DNA of 64,000 bases. Origin: Symbiodinium natans. Lineage: Eukaryota > Sar > Dinophyceae > Suessiales > Symbiodiniaceae. The translations under genes and the position numbers were made by a program. Shown one piece after another: positions 1 to 12,099 of this stretch (position 1 is the first letter of the stretch; each line of letters opens with the position of its first letter). Where the stretch lies: assembly GCA_905221605.1 (NCBI GenBank), contig CAJNDS010002090.1, positions 411,545-475,544 of the forward strand. The letters are read 5' to 3'. The notes beneath the pieces are model-generated. The model worked only from the letters and a program-made list of their open reading frames with translations, was not told where the DNA came from and searched no databases.

Positions 1-115
1 CACGTGCTTTCAGCAGTGCTTTCGCAACCTCGGAGGAAGCGACGACCAAGGCCGCCAGTGCTGACACCACCACTGCAAAGGCGCGGAGCATCCTCGGTGG
101 TTTCGCAAGCATCAT
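1..115 (-). CDS. 5' exon of a secreted or membrane protein, signal peptide, cut by window edge
   Basis: Read on the minus strand from the ATG at 115 (in-frame alternatives at 112 and 91), this exon begins with a basic stretch and then, from the ATG at 91, MLRAFAVVVSALAALVVASS. That is a charged start, a hydrophobic core of about 15 residues and small residues at a likely signal peptidase site. It stays open to base 1, so the mature protein lies outside the window. The ATG at 91 is preferred because it matches the related exon at 4003-4095: both have CCGAGG just upstream, then a Met-x-Arg start and a Val-rich core. The two therefore look like paralogous first exons on the same strand. The function of the mature protein cannot be told. 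Without transcript data the exon is inferred, not proven. Confidence 0.4.
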   Translation of the reverse strand, partial: MMLAKPPRMLRAFAVVVSALAALVVASSEVAKALLKAR

Positions 116-119
116 GAGG

Positions 120-1020
120 GCCAAGAGTGGTGCAATGCGTAGAAGGCTCTGTTGGGGCTAGCGCTCAGGCATTCGGAGTTCCAAGTAAGGAAATTGATCG
201 ATGGGTTGATTCATCCAAAATCTTAGCTAACTTGCGGCGATGATTGGAAACCCGAGAGAATCGATGAACTGACCATGGAGAAGCCGGAATCAGCACACAT
301 CCTTGAACTCCGAGGGCCGAACCTTGACTTAACTCACATCTGCCCCCTCCCCCACGAGCCAAGACTCTGTGTGCTGCACTCAGCAGGTGCTGAGTACTCG
401 GTACCAAGAACTGAAGGTGGAATATTCGCTTCAGAATGCCGCGGATGGAGTGAAGTGAGTCAAGGTGGGCGACGGAGTAGGGTTCTGGTTCATCAAGTCT
501 TCACTAGCCGGCACATACAGTTTCTTTACGTTCGCATTCCACACGCATCCGATGCCAGCAACGTTTCTCGTCAAAGTGGTCGATCCAACCCGTCGCTGAA
601 AAACCTTGATACTCTATATACACTTCAAACCTTTGGTGTCACCACTGCTAGGTGTTGGTTTCGGTCAGCCTACAATCTCGCCCTCGAACAACTACAAGTC
701 CTTCCCTGGAAAGCATTCCAGGCCCGCTGTACTTTTTCTCTGCCCTTTTGCACTGCACTGCAAGATCTGCAAAAGCAGACACCTGGCAAACCAGCGTTAA
801 GTTCAACAAGACCAGGCACTTGCTGTGGCAAGTCTCATGCATGAGTGGGCTCAACTGGGCCCAGTGCTTTCCCAGGCAAAGAACCTAACTAACTAGCACA
901 CCGTGAGCCATCGACTCAGTAGTGGTTTGCAAGTTACACATGTTATGTTGGAATTGTTGCACCCAAAGGCACTTGTTCCATTTCCATGATCTTCAGGAAG
1001 TAGTCACACAGGATCAGGCA
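120..1020. other. Unassigned DNA, no supported gene
   Basis: Overlapping reading frames of 60-190 codons exist on both strands (the longest is plus 275-844), but none has a recognisable domain, a convincing start or a partner exon. No RNA gene or repeat was seen. Confidence 0.3.
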
Positions 1021-1022
1021 AA

Positions 1023-1183
1023 CATGGAAGAGGTCTCCCCATCTCCCTGTCTCCCTGTCTCTCTTCTGTCTCCCTGTCTGCTGTCTCTATGTCTCTCTGT
1101 CTCCCCGTCTCCCCGTCTCCCTGTCTCCTTGTCTCCCTGTCTCGCTGTCTCTCTGTCTCTCTGTCTCGCTGTCTCTCTGTCTC

Positions 1184-1217
<34 letters not shown>

Positions 1218-1470
1218 TTCTTCTTCTTCTGCTGCAGGGCATGGGGGCCCCGAGGACCCCTCGCGCCTCTGTCTGCCTCTCTCTCTGTCTCTCTGTCTCT
1301 CTTCCGTATCTCGCTGTCTCTCTGTGTCTCCTTCGCAAGCGTCCGAGAAGGGCAAGCTTGGCCCGCCTGCACCCTGGCCGTTAGGTTTCTCTCTCCCCTC
1401 CTTCTCCCTCCCTCCCTCCTCCTCCTCTTTGTCAGTGTCTGTTTCTCACCCTCAGTTTCTCTCATTCACT
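1023..1470. repeat. Polypyrimidine tract with CTGTCTC-type repeats and a TTC microsatellite
   Basis: From 1036 to 1186 the plus strand is built of variants of CTCCCTGT and CTCTGTCT. It passes into an uninterrupted TTC run at about 1187-1230, then resumes CT-rich repeats at 1270-1335 and 1390-1440. Reading frames here on both strands (Ser/Leu/Pro-rich on plus, Arg/Glu/Asp-rich on minus) are products of the repeat and should not be called genes. Long purine/pyrimidine mirror tracts of this kind can form triplex DNA. Confidence 0.9.
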
Positions 1471-1603
1471 TGAGTTGAGTGCAAGTGCAAGGTTTATGGG
1501 TTTCGGGCCAATGAAAACGCGCAGTTGGACTTTGGGGCCGAGATGGGCCGAGTTCATGGTGGCTTTACAGAAACTGGGGCTTTCTCCTCAACTTTTTTCA
1601 GGC

Positions 1604-1762
1604 TGAAGCCGGGACGGAGCATGGGTTCATGGAGGCACGGCGCTGTGTCCAACTGTGCGTGAAATTCGCAAGCTGGCCCTCTGCATCTAACAATTGTGCG
1701 AGCACATGGCTTCACATGGCCGTCACTGCCAGCGGCACGGTCAAAAGGAAGGACAGCGGATG
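1604..1762 (+). other. Possible terminal exon of an unidentified gene
   Basis: A pyrimidine-rich stretch ending in TTTTTTCAG lies just before 1604 and resembles a 3' splice site. The sequence after it is open for about 52 codons, beginning AEAGTEHGFMEARRC, and ends at a TGA around 1762. No upstream exon could be paired with it and the residues match no family I know. This is a weak call resting only on the acceptor-like sequence plus the open frame. Confidence 0.13.
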
Positions 1763-4000
1763 AAATCGAGAGCAGTCCGACTTCTCCGTGGAGGGCGCCT
1801 GGAGGAGCTGGGCATTTGACACGGTGCTACAAGATGATACGACATGCCGACTCTCCAAGATGTAAAGCCCCATATTCGCAAATTGAAAATGCAACGTTCC
1901 CTTGGCAAATCATCCTTCGACAATCCGAGAACAAAGCAGAATCCATGCATCGAGCGTCCAAACTGCTTCATTACAGGCCATATTAGGCGCCTCTGGCGTC
2001 GGAGTCGTCGCCGGCTCCGCGGTCGCGCTGGTGTTGGCCAGGCTAGCCTTCGTGCTTTAGAGGGTGTTGAACAGCACAGCTCAACAAAACACAACGGCAC
2101 TCCCCACAGCCCTGAGCCCTAAACTGGGATACGGGTTGCATCATACCGCAAAGTGCTGCGCAGGTCTGCAGCTTCCATCGGAGCCCTCGCCTCTGGAGCC
2201 AGTGGGCTGGAAGGCTCGGTCGGCGGTGGGAGCTCATTGCCTCTTCTTTGGATGTTTGAATGTCTAGAGATTATAAGGTTGATCGAAAGGCACCGGTAAA
2301 ACTGCATGATAGAACTCGATGTTCGAGAGAGAAAAAAAGGACCTGGACAATGACGCCTCGATGTCGAAAGCGATAACGTAGAAACCCCCCGCCCCCATCC
2401 CTCCAAGTGTCCTGTAGATGGTGATGCCGCGAGGTCTGGCTTTGGCACGGGTGCGGCTTCGGTCTGCTTGGGGCTGGACCTGAGCTCATGGATAAGGGGC
2501 CAAGGTCACATGCTGTTTTCAGTAGTAATACCATTTAAGGGCATGTTCCTCAAAGGCATGAGCGCTTGCGACCGCGTGCCCTGGTTCCGAAAACGTCAAA
2601 CATCCTGGCGCAGTTTGTGTAGCCAACAAGCAAAAACGCTGCGCGTACTAACGTTTTTTCGGTAAAGTCGCAATATGAATGAACACTGTTGCCCCCCCCC
2701 CCGCCCATAGTCCCCAAACCCCCCAAACAAACAAAAACAAAAGAAACCAGCAGGACCAGCGAAAATTTAGCGCGCCGGCTGCCTACCTTCTACCTACTAC
2801 CCCCGTTTTTGTAACTTAAGCAGTGTACCGAAACAGAGCCATGGGGCGGTGCCGTCGGTGGTGGGATCTGCCTGAGGACTGCCATGAAAGTGATGCGTGA
2901 TGATGCGTGTACTGTAAGCTGCCAAGGGCTGAGGCCAAGCCAGCATGGTCCAACTTCTGAGTCAAAGCCACGCCAGTGTCTGATACCCAAGTCGTCATGA
3001 CTTAGTTTCTCAGTGTCCCATTTAAATTTGGTGTTCGACCCTAGCATCACCCGGGAATGCCGTGCCAACACTCTCAAAAGGAAGCCATTCTTCCTAATCT
3101 AGGCCATGAAGCATGCAAATCGATGACGCTGTGTGAACCAGTGTCTTGGCACGTTCTTTTGACTAGCCGCTGGCCACGGCCTCGCGTCCCACCCTCCCCC
3201 CCTTTTCCCCTCTCCCACACACGCCCACCTTCGGCACGCACGCGCATGCACAAGGACACGGACACGCGCGGACCCACACCCACCCCAACGCCCACACACC
3301 TACACCATCCACAACGGTTGCCAACTTCTGCCAAACACCAGGAATGGCACAAGCGAAACGTGTGAAAACGAGATGATGCCACCAATGGTGTGCGCATGTG
3401 TGCGCATAGCCCCTGTCGCATCCACCGCCAGGAATGATGAAACACGAAAAGAGATGGAGGATGTTGGAGGATGAATGACATGAGGTCCCCCAAGCTGCCC
3501 AAGAGATGCAGGTACATGCAGGTACGTGTTGCGGGAAAAATGCGACTTGCCACAAAGCAACTGCTACCGCACACGCATGCACACCGCAAGTTCTTCAAGT
3601 TAGGTGAGGCAAACGAGAACCAAAATCTAGCACTGGAGTACTTTTCTTCGATTGAACTCCTCAATAGCCATCCAACTGACAACCCTAATATCAAGTCCTT
3701 CAAGATAACGATAACTTCCCCTGGTTGCTGAGCGCCCTGATGCCTGCTCCCTGTCCTATGGGCCCGCGGTTGCAGCAGCGAGGCCCCAAGCGGTGCCTCC
3801 GGTCTCTCGCACGCCTCCTGGCGCTTTCTTTCATGTAAATTGTCCACAGAGCCTCACGCTCCTTCAACACACATGGCGCAACATCTTGTGATGACAAAAG
3901 GCTTCCAGGGACGGAGGATTCAAGGCTTGACTAGAGTGTGATCTCTTAGGATTCTGGCGTCTGGATGTACCTCAATCGATGTTGCACCCAAAGGCCTCTG
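1763..4000. other. Unassigned DNA with short C-rich and CA-rich stretches
   Basis: No supported gene. It contains a poly-C run near 2693-2703 and a C/CA-rich imperfect repeat at about 3185-3310 (CACACACG and CCCACAC variants). The apparent Val/Gly/Cys-rich minus-strand frames over the latter are repeat artefacts. Confidence 0.35.
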
Positions 4001-4002
4001 AT

Positions 4003-4095
4003 TTACTTAACGTCATTGTAAACCTTAGCGTAGCCAGCCTCGGCTAAGGAGGAGGCCAAGGTTGCCAGCAAGACCACGACGAATCCGCGAATCAT
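4003..4095 (-). CDS. Signal-peptide exon related to the one at 1-115
   Basis: From the ATG at 4095 the minus strand encodes MIRGFVVVLLATLASSLAEA followed by GYAKVYNDVK and a TAA at 4003. This is a textbook signal peptide: Arg near the start, a hydrophobic core, then a Ser-Leu-Ala-Glu-Ala cleavage-like end. A 30-residue product is too short to be the whole protein. A GTTTAC directly after the Ala-Lys codons could be a splice donor, so I read this as a first exon running into an intron. The frame continues upstream to an in-frame ATG at 4245, but that extension would bury the signal peptide. Similarity to the exon at 1-115 in the CCGAGG-ATG context and in the hydrophobic core suggests a tandem gene family on this strand. 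Mature function is unknown. Confidence 0.4.
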   Translation of the reverse strand: MIRGFVVVLLATLASSLAEAGYAKVYNDVK

Positions 4096-4302
4096 TCCTC
4101 GGATCTTTCGAGGCCCCAAAGTACTTTTGGGCACTGGGTCCTGAGTACCCTTTGAAGGCCACGCCAGGGGCACAACAGCATCCACGGGATTACCGGCACA
4201 CATTACAAAAAGACGTTTGACGCCACGGCTTGAGAGACTTTGCAAGCAGTACGGGCGTCGGGGAGCAAAAGGCAGCCAAGAGTCGGTGTGCGCCTCCCCT
4301 GC

Positions 4303-4337
4303 GGCCTACGGGCCTACGGGCCTACGGCCTACGGGCA
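4303..4337. repeat. CCTACGGG short tandem repeat
   Basis: Four consecutive copies of an 8-bp unit (CCTACGGG, one copy a base shorter). Confidence 0.85.
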
Positions 4338-4339
4338 CG

Positions 4340-7300
4340 CGCCGGTCGGTACTGAAAAGCGAAAGTCAGTGGCTTGAGCCAGACCATTGAAGCAGGAGAC
4401 ATCAGCAACGCCGGGCAAAAACACGCTCAAGCCCAGCCGCAGCCAGACTTACGCTACCATTTATCTAAGCCCCACCGCACAAGAACTCAAGCCTAAACAG
4501 TCATTCGTGACTCTCCTCTCAACGCTTTCCGGGTCCTCCGTCTCAGGTTGGCCTCTGCTACGTTCGGCAGTCCTTGCTTGGCATGCAGGAGGAAGCTTCG
4601 ATGGCTGAAAGCTTCTTGTGATGTGCTTGCTTGGTGGGCTATACTGGGAGACAAGCAGCGCTGAGAGCCATCACGAATACTACAGTACGGACCTGGCACC
4701 TGCCGCACACAGCATTTCTCTAGCTTAACCCTCTCATCGCCCAGATTCTCGATTTGGTGGGAGCTGTCCAGACCGAGCTGGCCTTGGTCGCTTAGTCGCC
4801 GGTTTGTGCAAAACTCTGCCCAACCTCTTCTTAAACGAGACCAGGATTCTGTCATGATTAGCCTTTCATGGGCTCAAAGAGTTCCAAGATTTATTGAGGC
4901 TTTGGGGTGCATTTCGAGGTCAAGATGCTGCGCTGCTAGGCATGGGGTGCAGCCACTCCTCTTGGCACACGTTGTTCGAGTTCTGATGTACGAACCCTTA
5001 CGACCTTACGAGATGCTAAGGCAATGCCACTAGGATTCTAGGCTGTCTTAGCCCCATTCTGCTGCAACGGTACATGCACATGCGCTTCTCTGAGCCGAAG
5101 GCCGGATTCTTGCCAAAGCTTGGAGGTAGCTTGGTGTTGCCTCGGCAAAAAAGGCACTTCTCCAGCTGCAGCCGGCAACAAACTTTCCGGCAGTATCGCC
5201 TTGTCACTAATGCGCACAACGTGCACGTGCAGCGCTGAGGCCTAGACTGAACCAAAATCCAATCCAAAGCTTCTAGAAATTTCTAGAACCTAAGCCCTCG
5301 AATGCTGGAGAACCAAGTTGCTCTTCATCTCCGACGACGGCGCCTGCAAGGCAGCAGTCGCCAAGTGTCCCTGGACTACTAGTTGCTTAACAGCCCCCCA
5401 AAACATTAACAATATTCCTCCTTCAAGGGCAATGTAGGGATGTTCATTTGTTACTGTTTTGGGGTTCTTAAGCAAATAGTAGTGGAAGCTTATTCGGTGG
5501 GGACACCCTTCTAGGTCTCATGGAAGCTAGAAACACGGCAGAAGAGGATCTCTGTAAGGGTTTGATCAACCCTGGCTCCGAGATGCTCCGAGCTAAGCCT
5601 GCCTGCAAAAGGCATTAGCACAAGGGTTCTTGGGGGGTTCTCTCTCTCTCTCTCTCTCTCTTTCTCGGTTTGGTTTCAAGGGTTCCGGGACTCTTGGGAT
5701 TGATTGTAAGAGCTTCGAACAGCGGGCGAATGCTTCCACTAGCCTACTAGCAGGACCTATTTGTTGCAGGAGAGACAAAGAGGGAATTGGCTCACCAACA
5801 CCATTCTTCTAACCATGGCCTGTTGCTGCTAGACTGCAAGTTTGGTCAACCTTTCTTGGCTGTTCGGGCAATTCTTACCAACCAAACCGTCGTTCTGCCA
5901 AAAAACACAATGAACCCCAAAATCTCCCCACAAACAGCAACCGCCACAAAACCAGCAACATGACTCTCTGGACCGAAGCTGAAAAGGGAAGGTCTTGAAG
6001 CTGGCAGGTCTCTCAGCCTCGGCCCCGTTGAGGGTGGCGATTCGTCCCCTAAGATTCCTGGGCTCTCCTTGCTGTGGAAGGGATTATTGAGCTTGGGGAT
6101 TGTTGGGACGTTGTCGGGGCTTGGTATGGCTTGAAGCTGTCAGGGCTGAGAGATTGAAGCTTTTGGTGGTCCAACAGGGATTGGGGCGGGTGTTAGGGTC
6201 TGTTAGGTGGCCTTTGGGTCTTGGGCATGTGGATCCCAGTGAACCGACGTCTCTTGAGCCGCTAACGGCTGAGCAGCATACACACCACTACGACTCAAGA
6301 CCATCTCGACTCTACTTTGCTAATCGACGATTCCATGCCAACAGCCGCTGAATCTGAAATCGGACCCCAACTCGACTCGTCACACACACACACACACACT
6401 TTCTATTACAGCTTGCGTTCCCACTCCCAGCTGCGAACAGTTCTGGGCGATCCCAACTACGCTGTCGGTAGCCATCTCTTCTGACAGGAAAGAACTCATA
6501 AAACGCATGAACTGTCAAACAGTTTGTGGCTTGATGGCATGTACTACTACTTGCCTATGTCAGCACTAGACATCTACCAACCTAATTCGAAAGCCTGAGC
6601 TCCGAAACCCCACACCGGGAGGGGGGGACCAGACTCCTGCGATGCTCTAGGCATCTCTAAGCCTTGCAGAATCTGAGCTGGCCTGTGACGAAGGTTGCTA
6701 GCCAAGGCCATGTCGCCCAATTGTCGAACCTTGCGCTAAGTCTTGCGCTGAAAAATCTGTTGCAAGCGCGCCGGCTGCCCAGGGATTATGCAGATGCGCA
6801 AGAAGCCAGATGCCGCTCCAAGTCCCCCCTTCAAGGCCCAAGCTGTTGGGAAGATGGTTTCCTTGATCTTGTAGGTTCGCCTCGTGAAGTGCTCCGTGCA
6901 TCACCAGGTCTAGGATGTTGGAAACATCATCACAAACTACTGCCAAGGTACCGGCAACGGGGCACATCAAACCCAACAAGGGCGGAGCACTTCTGCCACA
7001 AGAACCTAAAAAATGACGCCGTCCGTCATCCCATAAGCCCATAAGCCATAATACTGAAACAGAACGGTCCCCCAATCCCTGGGCAAGCTCAGCCGCGAAC
7101 ACAGCTGTCAGTATCCTAAATCACAAAGTCCTATTCATTCCAAGTTTGATTTAACAAGACCGAAAGTCAAGGAAAAACCAGAACTGCAAAAACTGCGACG
7201 CGTCCCCACATGCACACACAGCCTCTCCCTTGGGTCAAACCCTGGCAAAATGCCTCCGGGTCCACAAGTTGCTCCTCGGTCAAATGGTTAGGCAGTTAAG

Positions 7301-10300
7301 CTTCAGCGCACATGGCACTTTCGAGACCTTACGGGTACTCCTAGGTAACTTCTGGCAGCAACCTGGATTAGGGATGCTCGGCTGCTAGTCAAAAAAGGCT
7401 CTCCCAGACCTCCCAAGCTTGCTGGTGTTCGATCTTTCCTCAACGGCATAAGAATAGCTGCTACAATTCGTAGGTCGTGGCTTCTTATGATTTTCCACTG
7501 ATTTTCCATCGCTGGTTTCAGCTCGGTTTGTTTTCTAGTCAGGCTTGCTTCTCAGACACGAGAGCAATTCAGGGCTCCTCGCAACATTGTCTCTCAGAAG
7601 TGGCAAAAGATGGCACCGTGGGGAGCGGCGGGACTAAAGAACTCTCATATATGTGAGAACTGTTGAGGTCAACCACGCACAAATTCCACCCTAATTTCGT
7701 TCTCAAAATGCCTCAGGTGCAACCGTAAATCTTCCACCCAAGATCTCTGATCACAAAGCAACAACTTTCAAAACAGAGCCCGTGTGGTCACCTCTGCCAG
7801 TCCACAAGGATGGGATCAGCCGTCCTCATGGCAGAGATGATTGGTCATGACCCTGAAAGACTGGGGCCACTTCTGAAAGGTTCAGGTCCCATGGTGGTTC
7901 ATTCAAACGGGGTGTAGAACAACTTCTGCAAAGAAATGCCCGTCTATTGGGTGTCTTGATGTCAGAGCTGATGTGAAGCCTGCATAGGGTGCTTGGGTGC
8001 TTGGGCAGAAGTAGCTTCAAAACGGAGTGAACTTGCAGCTGGGTGGCAGATTGTACTGCCGCTGTCGTGCGTCGATTCCTCGGCATTCAAGGACTTTGAC
8101 ACGAACCTTTTCCTTCACGGCACCCTGGCCTTCAAGCCCACGCACGTGTCTTTTTCCCGCGCTGTCTAGCTGAATCTAGCTGCACCCTCAAGAGTTCGCA
8201 TGTATGCGAACAAAAGCGTGAGGTACAGACGACTTCAGGCCCTGCCCATCGCGCGATCCAGACCGCAAGGTTTCATGCGTGTCTCTAGATTGCGGTTTGC
8301 AAAAGAAGACATGCCCGATCTACAGTTGCAAAGTGGGCAGACACGATGCCCCTACACGGTGCGCGGCTTCTTGTGGTTGTTCTCTGCCTCGTCACCTTGA
8401 CGATTGAGCGGGGCAGGTATAACCAACTTGGAAACGATGGGTTCGCTGCCAGCCCGTAAGCTGGCTGGACTGAGCTGCGGTAGTGTATGCCTTGGGCTTC
8501 TTTAGGTTGTTTTTAAAGCATGCGTGGGTCGGCATGAATTTTCGGGGACTGCAAGCAGAGAAGGCCTCAAAGCCTAACAGCTTCAAACCCTCGCCCTAGT
8601 CTGACAAACATCTCTGCCCTGCGGCTGGACGAGTCCGACGCATAGGCGACGAGACCCTGGGCCGGCGCGGCGCTGTTGTGTCCTGCCTGGTCGGGGAAGC
8701 CATAAACCCCTTCCGCATTCTGACCTAGTGTACCATGGCCCAAATTGTCTGGACTTTGGGGCTGCGGGTTTTGGTCCTGCATCATGCCTGATCCATGTCT
8801 TTGTATCTCTGCAGCTTATATCTGCATCTAACGCGCCTCCGGCCAGCTGGCGTGTGTCGCGCGACCAGATGCTCTCCGCAGGGCAAACTCCGCCCGGGCC
8901 ACATGGTGCCAGGTTTGTACCTTTATATACAGGGTTCAGACGTATTTTGGATTTCGGCCAAGCACACTTCTGGATGAACCTGCGTGTTACTATCGCAGGT
9001 TTCGGCTAGTTGGACTGCTCCGTGCAGCAACGGCTTCGAAACCGAGATCGTTTAGCCTTTAGGTTATGTTTATGTTGTTGTGGTTGTGCAATCCGAAGTA
9101 CTAGGGAGGAAAGCCGGGCCTCCCGTGCCACGGCAGCCGCAGTTTTCAGGCCGGGCAGGGAGTTGGAGGAGTCGTGGAACTGCTTCACGGACGCCTGCTC
9201 AAAAACCCCTAAGCCAAGGCGATCCCTGGCGTCTGGTCCTGCTTCGCTGGTCCCCCGCAGCAAGAGGGAAGTTTCCACTCAAGCGAGGAGGGGTCCTTTA
9301 TCGAAGGGCGGAGCAAAACCTGGACCTAGAAGCCACACAAAGCCACCTCGCACCCAACGATCAATCGACTCGATCAAACAAGGGCTCCTTCAAAAATGTT
9401 CAAAGTCAACTGAGGACCTCAACTTAATAGAAAACGTCAATCGAAGCTCTGCAAAAGGCCTCGAGTCGCCTTGCTGCGGATGCTGCAAGCTCAACCAGGG
9501 ACTCGTCCTGGTTCATGGGGGCGATTTAAGAGTCTAAGACTCTATGGTACAAAGGAGGGCTTTTGCTGCACTGGAACAAGCGGGAAGGACTTCATGTTCT
9601 ACCAATATTGTGCTGCTCCAGTTGCCTGGCTTCAGTTTGCGTGTGGGAGTGCTCATGACCTCTCAACATGATCTCAGCATGCGTTCTTCCTACCTCAGTC
9701 AGGATTCAGGTGCATCACAAAGCCCCAGGGCCCATACTTCAGAACCATTTAAGGTAAGGGACCATAGAAAGGGGCCATGTAACTTCCCTTGAAGGAAGGG
9801 GCAAAGTCAGGTGGGCTTCCATTGCTGATTCGTTTTTGGTGCAGCACGATCCCGATCGAGTGGCGTTGCTGAGCGTGGAAGTGTGGTGGATGTCCACAAT
9901 CGAGTCTGTAGCGCATGTTATGTGATACGGCAATCTCACATCTGGAAAGCAACATGTATGTCATTGGATGTACTCGGTCGCGATAGTCGGGGCGACTCTC
10001 TTGTGCACTTCGCTGGACAAATTGCGCACCATCCATGCAACAACCGCTGCTTTCCGATTCCATGTTCCTAGAGTTGCCATGGGCACTATATGCTCCTTCC
10101 CTCAGTGAGATTAACTTCTGCTGCCAGGTTGAAGAATCCACTATGTCATGCTGGAAGCGAGAGAGCTTTCTCATGTCTGAGTGTCAACACTTGTAGTTAC
10201 GATGTTGCTGTGTCAAATTGGCTCTCACACGGTCTTGGCGTTGGCCCCTTGAGCCTCTTTTGTTGCTACTTGCCGGTGCTTTAGCCGTGAAACTTCGTGC

Positions 10301-11880
10301 CTCGGGTTTGGAGACCGACTAGATACTTACGGTGCGACTTGGGACACAAAAGAACGAGAGAGAATTAGACAGATAGGATAGAAAAGCTTGTGGCTTGAAC
10401 AGAAACCAAAGAAAGCCAGTGAACATCCACGAACATGTAAAAGAGGAAAGCAAGAAGGCTAAGTGGTTATCTCGCTAGCGAGCTGCGGATGGTTTGGGCT
10501 TCCTTATACCTGTGTGAAAAAAGGTCCTCTTTTGCATCTGCGAACTTTCGCACTAAGCATCCCCAAGCCCAAGCTGCACCCTGGTCGGCCCTGGTTCCTC
10601 TAGAGTCTAGAACCTCAGCTTCACTCTGCTCAGTTTGTGCGCCTTTTTCAACTGGAGCTTTGGGGTGTTCTACCAGCATCTACTAGCCGCGAGGCTGCAG
10701 AACCCCGAAAGACAGAATCCTTCGGCCATCCTCAGCCCCCCTTGGCTCCTCAGGCACGGTCCGGTACTTCTGCAGCACCTCTCGTGCAAACTCGTGCAGT
10801 CTTGCAGGGAGCCAGGCGTTCGGATGTTGCATCGAAGTCGCCCTTTTTTGCTCCATGCACAAAGTCGCAATCTCTGGTGACACGCAATAAAGTTAATTAA
10901 GACCGGCTGAACAAACAAACTCTCTCACTGTGTCCTGCGTCAGTCCCTGGCCATATACTCCTGAGCCTCCGCCTGTTGGGGGAGATACATTCCTCACGGT
11001 CCTTTTCTTGCGCTCATCGCAAGGAAGGCGCGTCAACAGGTGTCCTGAATCACCTCTGGCATCCTCCGGCGACATATTGCCTATCATCTCGTGGGCAGTA
11101 TCGATGTGATCATTGCGATCAGCCTCCAGCTGAGCTGCAGAAGCTGTCGATGTGCTTCAGCACCTGCATCATCACGTGTTGGCAAGTCCTGTATCCGTGT
11201 TTTGTGGAACTTCGGAGGTCATCCCAAATCATCACGCCGTCCTGAACCAGGCTCCGCAGCATGCTACAATTGTACATAAAGTCATAAAGGGCTGCAGGCA
11301 CTTGTGGCCTCGCTTGCCCCTGAAAGGATCCACATCGAGGTAGTTCTGCCTTTTGGTGGGACCCGGAGGGTGCTCGAAGGAAATTTCCTACTCGGTCCTA
11401 CTCACGCGGCACACGTAACAGCGATACATGGTGAGGGAAGATGAGCGAAGGACCTACGGATGTTCAAGAACGGGCAAAGCACTTCAAAAACTATGAACAG
11501 ACTATGCAAAGCCACCTCGAAGAAGAGGCCGCAAGGCTTCCACGGCGCCCGCTCACGGGCCAGTCTGGGCTCTGTCAAGAGCCTGGGAAAAGGCAAATAT
11601 GAGGGCACCTTGCCCACACCCAGAGTTTTCTTGGAAGCGATACATGGTCGCATTAGGCGCTTAATTGCGCTGATGTTCCTTTTCAAAGTGAGAGGATACG
11701 CGGATTTTGCAAAGACTTGTTTTTGCCGCCCACCTAGCTGAACAAACACTTTAGACTTCAGGGTTTAGGCGCTTAGGATGACAGTAACTCGTGTCGACGA
11801 CTTTAGTTCAGATCCAAGGAACTTCTCGCAAAGCGCAGGAACCTGCGGCAGCTTGCCGACTCTCTTGGGGCTTTAAGCAC
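4340..11880. other. Unassigned DNA, no supported gene
   Basis: The stretch holds only short, mutually overlapping reading frames on both strands. Small microsatellites are present: TC dinucleotides at about 5640-5661 and AC dinucleotides at 6382-6400. A 53-codon frame at plus 11441-11602 is hydrophilic and acidic, but nothing supports it beyond an ATG and a stop. I see no tRNA, rRNA or mobile element here. Confidence 0.35.
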
Positions 11881-11896
11881 TTTGGCTTGCACTTTC

Positions 11897-12086
11897 AAGT
11901 CTCAGGGTCGACATGGCAGGACTCCACATGCCCTGCCTCGTCCAGCCAGCGCCGTATCGGTGCATCCAGGGCCTCGAGTGATCGGCAGGAGACTTCTACA
12001 ACAAGGAATTTAGGCCAAAGCTTGACAATGCGAACAACCCCATGCAGCCAGGCACAAGTTACCAGGGACAATGGGTCAAAGCACAA
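11897..12086 (-). other. Possible exon, unidentified
   Basis: A minus-strand frame ending at a TGA near 11895 encodes a mixed hydrophobic/charged stretch including SLEALDAPIRRWLDEAG, which reads like an ordinary globular protein. No motif identifies it and no partner exon was found. The opposite strand is also open here, so strand assignment is uncertain. Confidence 0.13.
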
Positions 12087-12099
12087 TTCGCCGGGTGGA

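Noticed and set aside
1004-1478. Arg/Glu-rich and Ser/Leu-rich frames up to 183 codons
   Set aside because: Both strands of a CTGTCTC/TTC repeat; no non-repeat domain attached.
9010-9537. 175-codon plus frame as a gene
   Set aside because: Starts without a good ATG context, overlaps a second open frame and a minus frame, and shows no recognisable domain.
11441-11602. 53-codon hydrophilic plus frame
   Set aside because: Acidic helix-like composition only; no splice sites, homologues or neighbours to support it.
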